Source: Paratinospora sagittata
Lineage: Eukaryota > Streptophyta > Magnoliopsida > Ranunculales > Menispermaceae
DNA: 64,000 bases
Direction of reading: 5' to 3'
Assembly (NCBI GenBank): GCA_035771175.1
Contig: CM069593.1
Location: 48,152,054 to 48,216,053 of the forward strand
Shown here: piece after piece, positions 11,850 to 24,421 of the stretch
Layout of the letters: every line of letters begins with the position of its first letter
How positions within the stretch are numbered: position 1 is the stretch's first letter
Notes under the pieces: generated by a model
What the model was told of the DNA's origin: nothing
The model's database searches: none
Seen by the model: only the letters and a program-made list of their open reading frames with translations
Program-made: the position numbers and the translations under genes

Positions 11850-12470
11850 AACTAATGTTCAAAGAACTCACTAAACAATCAATAACTTGATAAGCTTCAC
11901 GATATTGATGGTCAATGAACCAGCTGCTAACAAGTTCAAGAGGGACCAAATATTAGTCATTGTTGGATGAACACACCATTGACATCTATGGGACTTAGAA
12001 GTTATCTTAACGATGACTTGGGAATCCAAGTGATCAAATAGTAGACACTTCATTTCAACGTAGAGAGAGAAGACAGCGGCATAGCTCCTAACAAAAGGCT
12101 AGGATGGGATGCCAACATATGACACAAAATAACCCCAAAGTCAGGCTCTGTTTTGCAAATAGGAATCATCCACAGCCAACTTAATCCAGAAGGGGGAATT
12201 CCATGCAATCCAATCAACAACTTTAGGTTCCCATATCAGCTTAATATCCCAATGCAAAGCTATCAAAACAACCCAATTTTAAATGGCATTCACCAAGAGA
12301 AGCTACAGAGAGCAACATTTAACATCAAAAAACATGTCTATAACGAGTTTTGAAAGAGGCCTCTTGTCGTTTTAGAACCTTCTCATGTTCCTTACCCACC
12401 AAATAGGATAAATGGAGGCACAAAAGGCCAATATAACAATTTTATCAACTAAAGCATGGAGACAAGCTGG
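11850..12470 (-). pseudogene. Relic of a LINE-type retroelement 3' region (RNase H-like)
   Basis: Read on the minus strand, interrupted frames resemble the region after the reverse transcriptase of plant L1-like LINEs: ILAFCASIYPIWWVRNMRR near 12360-12440, and further on a stretch like the RNase H motif (DHLDSQVIVKITSKSHRCQW, about 12033-11974). Several stops and frame changes separate these pieces, so it is not functional. The identification is by pattern memory and the edges are approximate. Confidence 0.5.
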
Positions 12471-12987
12471 GATGACTAATCAAACCGCTACAACATCACT
12501 AGTTACGACTTAAAATAAAATGGTAAAAGAATTTTGAAGGTCGAATCACCTAAATCTTGGCCAACTTCATTTTCAGCTACCTTCTTTGTTCTAGGTTCAT
12601 TTTCAGTAAAGAACTCAAAAACCATAACCATCCCACACGTCCTGTTCTTGATTAATAACAACTACGTACTATTAAAAAATTAAAAAAACCCCTATATTCA
12701 ATTCATTTTCTAAAAGAAGACACCACAAAAATTCATGAATTTCTTAAGGTTTGTTGAAGCAATATGTCAAACTTCCTTAGAAAGATAAATTAAAAATCCT
12801 CACCTCATAAAACAAATCAAACACAAGGTTAGAAGCATGGAGACAAGCTGGGATGACTAATCAAACCGCTACAAGATCACTAATTACGACTTAAAATAAA
12901 ATGGTAAAAGAATTTTGAAGGTCGAATCACCTAAATCTTGGCCAACTTCATTTTCAGCTACCTTCTTTGTTCTAGGTTCATTTTCAG
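12452..12987. repeat. 155-bp direct duplication
   Basis: 12452-12606 and 12833-12987 are the same length and differ at only two positions by eye (CAACATCACTAGTTACG versus CAAGATCACTAATTACG). A unique 226-bp segment lies between them. No element ends are evident, so this is a recent segmental duplication of unknown mechanism. Confidence 0.9.
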
Positions 12988-13249
12988 CGATATATCAAAA
13001 ACTCGGGTTCATTCTTGCTAGTTTCCCCGTAGATATGCAAATTTCCCTTCTCCGAATAAACTAAAAACAAGTAAAAAAACTGAAATTTCATCCCTAAAAC
13101 CCTAAAAACAGCAAAAATATCATGCCAATCACCCTTTGGTAGACAAAAAACGTCCACATTGTTCGACTCAATCATTGGCTGCACAAAAAAAAAATCGAGA
13201 TCGAGAATGACAACAACAAGAAGAAAATGAAAAAATAAAAATAAAAAAT

Positions 13250-13575
13250 TGCACCTTTGTTTAGTGATCGAGAATGGCAACAAGCACGACTACGGCGACG
13301 GCGACGGCACGGCTACGGCGACGGCCACACGACGGAGACGGAGCGAGACGACGGCGACGGCCCGAAGAGTTTCAGCGAGGAGTGAGGCGATGACTGTGGG
13401 AATGGGTGGGGTATATGTAGGTTTAAGGGAAGGCGTCTTTTAGAAAGACGTCTTCCCTTAAAATTAAAAAAAAAAAAGTACAAAGGAAGGCGTATTTTGA
13501 AAAGATGTTTTTCCTTGCCTTAAAAAACGTCTTTCCCTTCACTTAAAAAATGTCACCTACGTGCCAACGTGGCGC
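13250..13575. repeat. GC-rich CGACGG tract followed by hairpin cluster
   Basis: 13285-13365 is rich in CGACGG/ACGGCG repeats in otherwise AT-rich DNA. It is followed by a hairpin with 17-bp arms and one mismatch (13424-13440 TAAGGGAAGGCGTCTTT and 13444-13460, loop of 3), and then by related GGAAGGCGT/AAAAGATG and AACGTCTTTCCCTTC segments at 13484-13550. The arrangement resembles the subterminal repeats of a DNA transposon. An (CGACGG)n tract also occurs inside the MULE at 61412-62431. No gene is supported here. Confidence 0.5.
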
Positions 13576-13981
13576 TTGTTTGGCGCGCTGATTGTGCGAT
13601 GACTGTGCTTGGAACAGTAAAGTATGGCATTCCTGATAATATTTGTGTATGGATGGCATTTGCAAAAAAAAAATTTTGGAAGGGTAATCATGTCAAAAAC
13701 CCTAATATACGTCATTCTATCACTTGCAATGTTAATTGCATAAGCATCTATTTAATTTTAATCAATCATAACAATATTTAAAATTCTCGGTTATAACTTC
13801 TATTAATTGGCTATAAAAGTATAAAAATTACCGGATAAAGTATTCTACTATTTATAATATTAATTCCATAAAAGGGCCAATTTAAATATATTTAGTTTAA
13901 AAGCAAATAAATTTTAGTATTCAGTGAATTGTAACATGTATTTTATTACAATATAAAAATATATTTGTGTTAATAAAAGGC

Positions 13982-14178
13982 TGTTACGATCAACTAAGGG
14001 TTGATTTGCTGGTAATGAAAGCGAATTTTATGGTGGATTAAAGAACTCATCATGAGTTCGAATCTTATTCTAGACATATTCTAATTGTAGGAGAGAAAAA
14101 TCTACTAAATGTCCGTCGAATCCTTCAGAAGGATTAGTCTCGTAGACACTTTTTCGAATATTGAAAAATCGATCAAAA
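13982..14178 (+). mobile_element. SINE-like element with poly(A) tail
   Basis: A roughly 190-bp unit contains a box-B-like GAGTTCGAATCTT at about 14056-14068 and ends in a run of about 16 A, as in tRNA-derived SINEs. The upstream TTTGCTGGTAATGAAAGC is a weak box A candidate. No clear target duplication was found, so edges are approximate. Confidence 0.45.
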
Positions 14179-14526
14179 AAAAAAAAAAAAGAAGAAGTTT
14201 GCCAAGAATTTTTATTCATTTGATTCTCCGTGGCCTCCAAATCGTGGCCTTTTTTTTTTTTTTTTTTTCGCTCATGGTTTTCCTCCCTCCATCCCTCCTT
14301 AGCTCATCCTAGCCCTACTGGAAATGTTACATATTTAGTTATATCAATAAATAAATTATTTTTATTTTTTGATATAGAAATTAAGTTAATTTTATTTTAA
14401 ATAAAAAACTATTTACAAAAATAAATTTCACATTCTCGAGCAAAATATTTAAGTTTCTATATAATGTTTATGAAAATTTATATCAAAGTATATGCAACGG
14501 CCTACATCGTAAACGGATGAAACGGC

Positions 14527-15067
14527 CTATGTCACGAACGTGACATAGAGCTGCAGGAAAAGGGACACTACTACCACGTCAACTGCTTATTCGACACGTG
14601 GCAGTATGTCATTCCTTACCTAGAAATGGCGGAGCACGGGCGATGGTGCGCTCTACTTCGTAACCTAGGTGTCAGAACACGCGTTCTAATTCAATAACGT
14701 TTTTTTTTTTTTTTCTTCCTTGTGAAAAACTCCCAATAACGAATATTGCCTCTGTACAGCTGTATTTCGGAATTAAATCTCCACGTGTCGTCGTCTTGGG
14801 GCTTGTGTCGTACCAAAACAAAAACTATCTCTAACCACGTGGACCCACGGAAAGTCACGTTTCAAAACCCATGTTGATGTTCCGAAAATGCCCTTATGAG
14901 TCGTCGGGTTTCTGTAAAACCACGGAGGTGTACTGAAACTTGGGTCCCACTTCAAAGAGTTGGATATTTTACACAGCTCTTGGTCTTTTATCTTGCCACG
15001 TGGGTAAAATGTTGTTTCCGAATAAAATTAGGTTAAGGTTGCCGCCATTCTCGCTGCCAACGTGGAA
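14527..15067. promoter_or_regulatory. Cluster of ACGT/G-box elements upstream of the PCO gene
   Basis: Four CACGTG hexamers lie within 408 bp (14595-14600, 14782-14787, 14836-14841, 14997-15002), with further ACGT cores near 14860 and 15060. Just upstream, 14527-14548 is a perfect palindrome, CTATGTCACG-AA-CGTGACATAG. G-boxes bind bZIP and bHLH factors. The cluster is 1.7-2.2 kb before the PCO start codon, so a role in its expression is only possible. Confidence 0.45.
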
Positions 15068-16205
15068 AAGGTCAATTTTATTATTATTAAATATTGTGGA
15101 TGACATTATTGCAACAAAGTCGCCCATATCAGACTAGTGCCTTAAAAAAAAAAAAAAAGTCTCTCCTATTTGATGTTAAGTATGATGAATATCAATACAT
15201 TATTTGACACCAACATACATTATATTAGCGTTGTGTGCCAAAAATAACAAAAATGATTAGTTGATACATTTTTTTTAATATTATAGATAAGAGTTATTAG
15301 ATCGTTTCGGATCACGTAATATTATTTTGTATTACGCGATTAATGCATGATACAAGATATTATTACATAATTTTATTTCAGGTAATTCAACAATTTTTAC
15401 TTTTAATATTAATAAAGTATGTCAATTATCATTGTAGAATTACCATAAAAATAAATATATTTTTTTTTTGTAACTTATCAACCAAATAACTATTGATTTT
15501 AGTTTTTGAAGTAATTAAAATATTTTAACCAAACAATTATTAAAAAAAGTGTTTGTCTTTTTTTGTATTACATAAAAATGGGAATTATACTTAAACAGGG
15601 CAGGGCATAAGTAAAATGCCTATGTTATTAAAGAGCATCGGAACTAAGGCAAGACGTCTCTATCTTTTATAAAAAAATAAAAAAAAAATTATAATAAAAA
15701 ATATATATATTTTTTATAGAAAATGAAGAACAAGGGAGAAAAAATTTCTTGAAAATTCTATAAGGACTTTGGTTGTAGGCGTTAAATTCAAAAGCAACTT
15801 ATTTATTATTATTATTATTAAATTTTTTTTTTTTAAATTTCTTGATTAGGAAACATTTACTTCTCAAAAGGCTTGACTCAGTAGTCAACAAAGTGGTGAA
15901 ACAGTGCCGAAACAATGGGGGTTTGGCGGGAAAGGGGGGGCAAGAAGGTAAATCCACAAGGGAAAATGAAGCACCCAAAGAATAAAAAAAAAAAACCGGT
16001 AGTTTTCTGGTAATATTGGGGGCGGGAGATTGAAACTGCTCTTCTTTTATAGCTTTTGGTTTTCTCAAACTGTTTTCAAATTTCATTTATTTATTTATTT
16101 ATTTATTTTATTTGTTTGTTTTTCTTCAACGAAGCTCTTCCACGTTGCCCGGTTTTATCTTCGCGAATCCTGCGGCCCCTGGTTTTCCTCCACATCTCTC
16201 TCTCT

Positions 16206-16216
16206 CTATATATATG
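16206..16216 (+). promoter_or_regulatory. TATA-like box of the PCO gene
   Basis: TATATATATG follows a CT-rich run (16194-16206) and precedes a leader of about 480 bp. Position and composition suit a plant core promoter; no transcript evidence is available. Confidence 0.35.
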
Positions 16217-16343
16217 TATGACACTCATATTTTCTCTGCGTTCTCTACGGTTTACACTTGGAGTATTATATCTCTCGACGTCTTCATCGGATCTGTTATT
16301 CTGATTTATTTTTTTGAATTTTTTGAGGTTTTTTTGGTCGGTT

Positions 16344-16615
16344 ATGGTGAGATTTGTGAAGGATTTGTGATTCGGTGTTCTTTGAGTGTTACTGCTAAGA
16401 ACGGAGAGATTTTTGAGAGGTTTTTGAGCGATTGATTTGGTTTGTTTTTTGAAGTTGTTCGTTCTTGCGGTGTTTGAGCGATTGATTGATTGATTGATTG
16501 ATTGACCGGGAAAGTCGTCTTGGATTCGTTGTTTGAGTGGTTTTGTGGTGAAACTTTGGTGATTGTAGTGTCGGTTATGGATCTACTACTGATATGCTGC
16601 TCTTGTGAATCTTGA
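16344..16615 (+). other. Two short upstream ORFs in the PCO leader
   Basis: In the presumed 5' leader, ATG codons open an 8-residue frame (16344-16370, MVRFVKDL) and a 12-residue frame (16577-16615, MDLLLICCSCES), both closed before the PCO start at 16731. If the leader is unspliced, they could reduce initiation at the main start. Confidence 0.35.
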
Positions 16616-16730
16616 AGAGAGCTTCAAATTCGCCGTTCCAAAGCATTAGCGATCTTTTACTGGTTGTAGATACAGAGATCTGCGGCGTTTGAAGAATAGA
16701 AGTGAGCTTTAGTGTTAATATAGTTACTTG

Positions 16731-19700
16731 ATGATGACGATAGAGGCTAGTTTGATTGAGAAGAAGAGAGACGCGGTAGTAGGTCATGCGACTAAGACTA
16801 TTAGGAAGAAGAAATGCCGAAGAACGAAGAAGATTCGTGTTTCGGCACCAGCACCGGCACGGTCCATGACGCTACAGAAACTGTTTTTTGAATGCAAAGA
16901 TGTTTTCAAAGGACCTGGAACTATCCCTTATCCTGATGATGTACAGAAGCTTCAGCACATTCTCGGTACTTTTTAAATTTTAATTTTTGGCTTGAATTTA
17001 TCTCTCTTCATGTCATCATTATTTCCATCCATTTTCTGTTTTCTTCTCGTTCTTCTTCTTGAGAAATTGAGGAGAGCACATTTCGAACAATTATTGATTT
17101 TAGCAGCGAATCGAGCTACATTTATATGGCATTTGAATTGAGAAGTAAGGTTGGATGGTTTTAATGTTGGCGTCGAAGCCCTTGGAATGATTTAGGGAGA
17201 TTAATCTAAGAAGTCGAATGTGATTGTGTACCTAATACACGATAATGATGGAGGATTACAAGCTTGAATCCTAGCTCTCCCGTATTCTTCCCAAATAACC
17301 TTACATGGTTATAACTAGTAATGGGTTTAATAGGCCTGAGTCCACTAGTGATGTGAGCCACAGTACATAACATTTAATTGTTCTCGAGTCAGAGGTTTTA
17401 TAGGCTATTGCAGTTTTGGTTGTTATGGAGTGGATATATTTCTACTCTTGTTCTTCTACTTTACCATTTTTGTCAATTGATCTTTCGAAGTTGTTGGGGG
17501 AGAGGAAGAAATGGTAACTTTTCAGTAGTTTTGAAGTCTTTTGCAGAACGGTAAAACCCCCTTTTGTCTATTTATATAATAAACTTGCAGAAGCACAAGT
17601 GGAAAGATTTTTTTTTTGGGGTTGGCAGCCAATTTTTACTATTAAGGAAATACCATTCATATAAAAGAGAATCATAGTAGGCGAATCTTGACTGAGTCCC
17701 AAAGGTCAGCTTTTTTTATCCTTTTTTCCCCCCTTTCTTTAAATTTAGATCATAGTAGATATGGGTTATCCTCAATGTAACGTAACTGGCGTGATTCTTG
17801 AAGTTAATCTTCTCAGCCCATGGTTTCTCTTCTACCTTTTAAAGCAGATCTTTAGCTTTCACCGGCCTCTGTTCCCTCTGTCAGCCACTGACCCATTAAA
17901 GTTTGTTTCTCAAGCAAGTGGCTCTGAAAACTTAAACCAAGTCCATATTCAAACTCAATAGAACCCGTAACCTGTTTTGTTTTCTCTTCGATTCCTGGGT
18001 TGGGTTTGACTGGATGATGACGTCATTGGATGGTCTTTGGATGAGATTGAGATTTGGGTTTGAAGAAGATAGTGCTGGCATGGATATAGCAGAACCTTTG
18101 CTTGGTGCTGAGCTATTGTTTTGGCTTTTATATGTTGCAGCTCCAAATTTGTCTCTATGTGATCAGGCATATCTCAAATATTTATTTTTTATGCTCACGT
18201 GCAATGTGTGCATATGAATGCGTTTTATTAATAAATGGGTAAACTCAGCAGCCTTTGCTATAAAGTATTCTCAGATATCGAAACAGTGAACCCAGCCCCC
18301 TTTTTCATATATGCTATAGAAACAATTAAAGCATTTTAAAAGAACATGAACATTCATCTACCCCAATTAAGCATTTTATAGTACCATACATGAACATTCA
18401 TCTATCATACAACATGGAAGCTGATTCTGTGCATTATTAATGTGTTTAGTTGTTTTATTTTGTCATTTGTTAGATGAAATGAAGCCCGAGGATGTTGGTC
18501 TACACACTGATATGCTCTTCTTCAATCAAGGAAATGATGAAAAAGAGACTCCGACCATCACATATACCACCACTATATACCAGTGCAAGAATTTTTCGGT
18601 AAGACTAATTTTCACTCTTTATCAAATGTTAAGTCTTGCTTTTGTGTACAAGTATAGAATTAAAATGGAACATTGAAATTGGCAGAGGAATTTACTAATT
18701 ATTTATTTTGTCTCTTGTCCTATGATATCCAATTACTAGGATTTATTTATCTTTTGATTTACTTTAGCCCATTTCTAGAAATCACAACGCATGGATACCA
18801 AAATAACATTTGGTTTATTAATTTTGTGTGTTACAGTTGTGTCTATTCTTTCTTCCAACAAATGGTGTCATCCCACTTCATAACCACCCGGGGATGACTG
18901 TTTTCAGCAAGCTTCTTCTGGGGTCAATGCACATTAAATCATATGATTGGGTTGACCCTGATATGTCTGATGATCCTGCATTCTCTCCACCACGTGAGTA
19001 CTCTTAGTCTCAGGCTCTCAGCCCTTTATTTTCATATAAACTTTGTGAGTTTCTCTTCTCATCAAAGTGAAAGGGTATCCATGAAAAAATTTTGATGTCT
19101 AGTAATCCAAGTATGATGCTACCTTTGCATGCAGTGAGGTTGGCAAGGCTGAAGACAGATAAAGTTTTCAAAGCCCCATGCAATACTTCCATACTTTACC
19201 CCACAACTGGGGGCAACATTCATGCATTCACTGCTGTAACACCATGTGTGGTACTTGATGTGCTTGGACCACCTTATTCCAGTGAAGAAGGTCGGGATTG
19301 CACATACTACAGAGAAAGTCCCTTCTCAAGCTTTTCAGGTGAGAGGAAGAACTGCTACTGATTTACATATGTTTTGGATTTCCATTATTGGATTTTCATC
19401 AAGACAGGATTATATTGAATCATGAACCTACACTTGATTCGGGGCAATCCAATGGTGTATTGATGGTGATGTTTCCATCAATGTCAGCTATAAATGTTTG
19501 TGTACCACTAGTCTTCAACAAGTTAGCTATGACAACATTGTGGCTAACGAATGGCATGTTATTGTTACAATGGAAGTAGAATCCTAGCTCATTAAGCTTG
19601 TAGTTCTACTAGGCATGAATACACCCAAAATATGAATGAGATAAATGAGTGGAATCTGCTGGCATAGTAGAATTGGGTAGGTAATGTGGAATCAATGGGG

Positions 19701-20423
19701 GTAGTAATTGGCCCTAAAAAGGAAAATTTTAAAAATATCTCTGTTTTTTATTTTTATTATGAAACTATTTTTATTATTTTATAGATTCATAAAGCTGTTC
19801 ATTTAGTGATCGTAGTGTCATTTCTCATTTTGCCTTAAAATTTTAGATTTTGCATGGTACATTTGATATAAATACTAAATATAAATTCTTCTGTACCCTT
19901 AACTGCATTTCAAAGGAAATAAATGCAATCAGTTAATTTACCTGTGTATTATAGATGCATTTTCTTTATTTTAGTTTTAAAATACAGTCCCTTGTATATC
20001 CTCAACCATTCAGACTAGACAATTGATTGGTCAGGCTTGATTGATCTATCTCATATAGATTACACCTTCAGAAGGTCCTTGTATATAAGAAGAGATTGTT
20101 TGCATTTCTCTTAAAAGGTAGCAATTCCCATGACTATTCACCAAAACAAAACAAGAGCAAAAGCGAAAGGGTCACGTATGAAGCAAAAGTATCAGTTGAA
20201 TTCATGTCATTTTAAGGCACTTGGTTATATTTTAGATGCTTAATCCTTTTAATTAACTAAGCTGTGTGTGTTTTGGAGCTGTTTTGCAGATGGTGCTCTT
20301 GCTGAAAAACAAGAAGGAGACGATAGAAATGGATGGTTGGAAGAGATTGAAACGCCTAAGGACTTGAACATGGAGTGGATCGAGTACAGGGGGCCGGAGA
20401 TAATCGAACCAAGTTGCAGTTAA
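16731..20423 (+). CDS. PCO: Plant cysteine oxidase (PCO), N-terminal cysteine dioxygenase
   Basis: Five exons: 16731-16965, 18474-18598, 18837-18993, 19135-19338 and 20290-20423 (TAA); 855 nt, 284 residues, all with GT-AG borders and matching phase. PCOs are Fe(II) dioxygenases that use O2 to oxidise the N-terminal cysteine of group VII ERF factors and similar substrates, marking them for the Arg/N-degron pathway, so they sense hypoxia in cytosol and nucleus. The cupin-like core shows IPLHNHPGMTVFSKLL with iron ligands His135 and His137, then GGNIHAF with the third ligand His202. Also typical are SMHIKSYDW, AVTPCVVLDVLGPPY and GRDCTYY. The N-terminus carries a basic stretch (RKKKCRRTKKIR, residues 24-35). 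The start is the first ATG of ATGATG; a TTG just before it was ignored. Length suits the family, but I cannot decide between the PCO1/2 and PCO3-5 groups. Intron 1 is 1.5 kb and holds no gene. Confidence 0.93.
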
Positions 20424-21219
20424 ATCTTCTCATGTATTCTTTTTATAACCTTCAGTCTCTTTCTGCCTTTCTTTTTTTCATGCGTGTCTCATAGTTTGAT
20501 ATATGGTTTTTCTTCTATTCATTTTGTCTCTCTGTCTTCTATATATATATATTCTAACAAAAGGAAGAAATTCAACTTGCTTTCTTTCAAGTCCTTCATG
20601 GAATCAAAATAGTCCTGAAGATCAGTCCTATAAAATATAAACTGATATTCTTCTTCTGAGGTTCCAAACTCCTGGAACTAAACACGAGCAAGAAGTGTTT
20701 TATTTAAATGACTAAACTAGCAATAGTTGCAGTATTTTGCAGGCAGAGAGCACAGAGGATGCAACAGGTTTTGAGAAAAATTAACTATAAAAATGAGAAA
20801 TCAGAAGGAAGATCTTTTGGATGGTTTATTCCAACTATAAAGTTTATTTTGTCATTTGTCAAAATCTTGGAAACTTATAAGCTGTTTTCATAATCAAATG
20901 GGTTAAAAATGTCAAAGATTGAGGTGGTTGATTAACTTTAGTGTGCCTTACATATCAATATCCATTCATAAATAATGTTCAGAGAAAAAGAAAAACAAAG
21001 AAAAGAAAATATTGAGCTAATACAAGAAAAGGGCACATGAAAGTCAACATAGGTTTTCATCACCCATCAATTTTTGGTGTTTTTGAACTCATCATTACAC
21101 TAAAATGAACATTGGCTCTTAACACCAACTTTTTTTTAGATGTTTTGTTGATGTGTGTATATTTGAGGATGTTGTTTAGTATACGTGTATTCTTAAAATA
21201 TTTAAGGGAGTTAAGTGCT

Positions 21220-21382
21220 AACGTCAGAAAATGGCGTTGGCACCTAACATATATAAAATATTTTTCCATTAAAATATGGTGAAGATGTTATTTAGGTAAG
21301 TTAACGTCAGAAAATGGCGTTGGCACCTAACATATATAAAATATTTTTCCATTAAAATATGGTGAAGTTATTTAGGTAAGTT
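21220..21382. repeat. 83-bp tandem duplication
   Basis: AACGTCAGAAAATGGCGTTGGCACC... at 21220-21302 is repeated at 21303-21382, differing mainly by a 3-bp deletion (ATG). The left flank (TATACGTGTATTCTTAAAATATTTAAGGGAGTTAAGTG, in two parts around 21180-21217) resembles diverged sequence at 37340-37410, so this may be part of a MITE family. Confidence 0.8.
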
Positions 21383-24209
21383 ACTTATAGCATCATAGAT
21401 GAAACTATTGGTAGAATTTGGGAACTTGTTAGGTAAAGATTTATGCCTTGTTTTCAACAAGAAGGCTAGTTGAATTAGCAATTCGACAACCTTATCAAAG
21501 TTGAATTTTTTTTTAATTTTCAAAGAAACACTGCAAGAATTGTATGTTATCTTTTCATTTCCCACTTAGCATGTTCACCTTTCATAGTGATTTCTTCATC
21601 CAAAACACGGGCTTCTACTTGCCTTTTTGCAAAGCCAAAATCATAGTAACCAATTTGCTAGAAACAATGGAACTTGAAAGTATACTAGTGTGGTTGTTTT
21701 GTGATTTACAGGTGTTTGTACGAGCATTAAATATATATTCTTGAAAATAATAAAAGAGGGAAGTTTAATTATATTGATTAAAAGATATTTTAGGTAGAAA
21801 AATGTTAATTTAATTATAAATTTTATAATTATACATGCATATTATTAAATATTAATGTTTTACACATCTTAAAATGTGTAATAAATGATCAAATAGATAT
21901 ACATATGTAATTATACATACAATTATAATATTTTATAATATATTAGTATTTTTTTTTAGATAATCAGACTTATTCTAAAAACAGAAAACCGTTTCTTTCA
22001 CTTATTTTTAAAAATATTTTTATTTTAAAAACATTTAGAAAACGCTCTCCCAACCAATCGCAGTAAAAAACTGGTCCTTTAGCTTCTTTTGAAAGTTTTT
22101 TTTTTGGGTATACTTGAATGATTGTCAAAAGTATTTCTACTTATAAAAGTATATTAGAAGTTTATAATAAAGACATGGAGTTGGGCAGTTTTACTTATAT
22201 TTATAATAAATACAGTGAAACACCTTTAGTACTTATCTCTTTGTTTGTGCATCATGAATGTTAGAAATCCTTAAAAATATATTTTTACTTCTGTCAAAGG
22301 ACTAAGAGACATGAATAAATAAAGGGTTGCTCTCTTTCCACTTTGCCTTCTCATATGGAAAGGAATAAATGCAAGTTAGACATTAGGAGATTGATTAGAA
22401 GCCTCTTTTGAGAAGAAGGAATGCTTAAAACATGTTTATTCTTAGTGAAAGCAAAGTTTAAAAGTGGTAATCACTTGTGGCCTTGGATGTTGGGTCCATG
22501 TACTTATGGTATTGATGAAAAGGTGACCATTGTCCCTTCCAAATATTTGCGCATGAAGTACGAATTCGTCACAAGAGCCTCTTTCACTGACTTGGGCCGG
22601 AGTTGGGGTAGAAAATTCTAAAAAAAAAAAAAAATTCCGAAATTTTGTAAAAAAAAATTTAAAAAAATTGATATATTACAAAAATGTTATTCATATAAAT
22701 ATATAAAATAATGTAGACCATTGGTTTGTCATGTGTGATTCATTCTTCACCGGTTTGTTAAACTTGAAACTTCATGCCTCCACCTCTATTAACTAAAACT
22801 TTATCTTTTTTTCTGGTCTATGACTTGCAGTTTGTAAAGCTCCAAGTGATCACGCCTCCGTCTCTATTAACATCATCTGCTAAGCTTCACTTTTTCTTGA
22901 AAGCAAACATAAATACGAGTAAATGTACAAACTTTTTTAAAAAAATTTGATTTTTCTTAAAGATAATTTTGTAATTTTTTTAGTTGTATATTATGTTTTC
23001 AATCAATGAACTTTCCGTGTACCGTCTAGGTTTTTCTAAAAAAAAAATTTAGGCCACCGTAAATAAAATTTCTGCTACACCCCTATACTTAGAATCCAAA
23101 TGAATCGAACCAAGTAAAATTGATATTTTATAAATTCTATAATAAATCAAAATAACCAATTATATACATACAAGTGAAGTGAACCTAATGCTCATTTAAC
23201 AAATTTAAAAATATATTTATCATATAAGATGATAATCTATATTTTTATGGTAATGCTTATATCAAAAAAGAAAAAAAATTGACATTTAAAAAATAAATAT
23301 TAACAGTTTTACTTTTGAAATTCGTTCGGTTTAATTTAAATCAGGTTTTAAATATCAAATATTTTCTTATCAGGTTATACTTTTTCTCAACTTAACTCTA
23401 ACCGAACTTAATAAAAATTGAACCAAATCCATTAGTTTAATTTGGTCTTGTCGTTTGAATTAATCAATCCATTGACACCATTTTTAAAACATTACTCTCC
23501 CTCTCTCCACACAAATATATGCCATCTTGGAGCTTTTTGTAATCAAAAGTCAGAATTATTATTTATAATCAAAAGTCAGAATTAAAACATATAATCTTTC
23601 TGCAATTAAATTAGTGATTTTTTTAGAACTATTTCATTTGTAATTAACAAATTAGGATACAATTAGAACAAGTTTCATATGAGAAATCATCTTCTTTAAT
23701 TAATTAGCTGTGTTGTGTTGACTCATGAAACAACATTAATTACTTCATGATTATACCTTGGGGCAGCGCCCACTTCATGAAATGTACTGCAATTTCATTC
23801 CTTAGCCCTTCAAATTGATCAATCCAACGTTCCACTTATTATTATTCAAGCTGCTATTGAATGCATTATATATACTAATAATATGTTTGTCGGCCCTATA
23901 ATTGATACTGTTCACATTCTATGATGTGGAAGTTGACCCACCATGTTTGCCTTTTGAGAAGCAATTTTAATTAGAGTGTTTTTTTTTTTTTTATGATAGG
24001 CTGTGAATTTTGTTTGGGCATTATATGGTTTTCATGGGTTTTAGTGATTTCTTAATTTCCTTTTTTTTTTTTCTCAATTTTCTATTAAAATATTTTCATA
24101 GAAAGCTGTTTGGTATTTCAACCATTTGGAAAAATGTAGATATGACTAAGGCATACTTTGTAACAGTAGTACAATTCTTTTTGTGCATTATTACATGTAT
24201 CTTACCAAA

Positions 24210-24421
24210 GTCCCGTTTGAGAAATCTTTTTTTAAAAGTATTTTTCTGATAAACACTTCTAGGCAAAACATTTTTAAAAAAAACTAGTGTCTCTCAGTTT
24301 TTTTTAAAAGCACAAAACTATTTTTTTCTATCGTAATTTTACTATAAGCAAATGTTACCAAACACTTTTAAAAGTAATTTTACTTTAAAAGCACTTTAAA
24401 AAAGTTTTCCCAAACGGGGCC
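24210..24421. mobile_element. MITE-like element with long imperfect inverted repeats
   Basis: The left end GTCCCGTTTGAGAAATC matches the reverse complement of the right end (GGCCCCGTTTGGGAAAAC). The similarity continues inward through AAAAGT/TTTTAAAGTG segments for about 60 bp. The GGCCCGTTTGG-type terminus is common in plant hAT-like MITEs. No target duplication was found. Confidence 0.5.

Noticed and set aside
14940..15137. Short open frame near the G-box cluster
   Set aside because: No conservation signal and no codon pattern; it overlaps the regulatory-looking block.
16112..16435. 107-residue open frame before the PCO gene
   Set aside because: It covers the putative TATA box and leader; composition is Phe/Ser-rich from T-rich DNA.
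17230..17400. Possible polymerase III B box (AAGCTTGAATCCTAGC) in PCO intron 1
   Set aside because: No A box, tail or target duplication.
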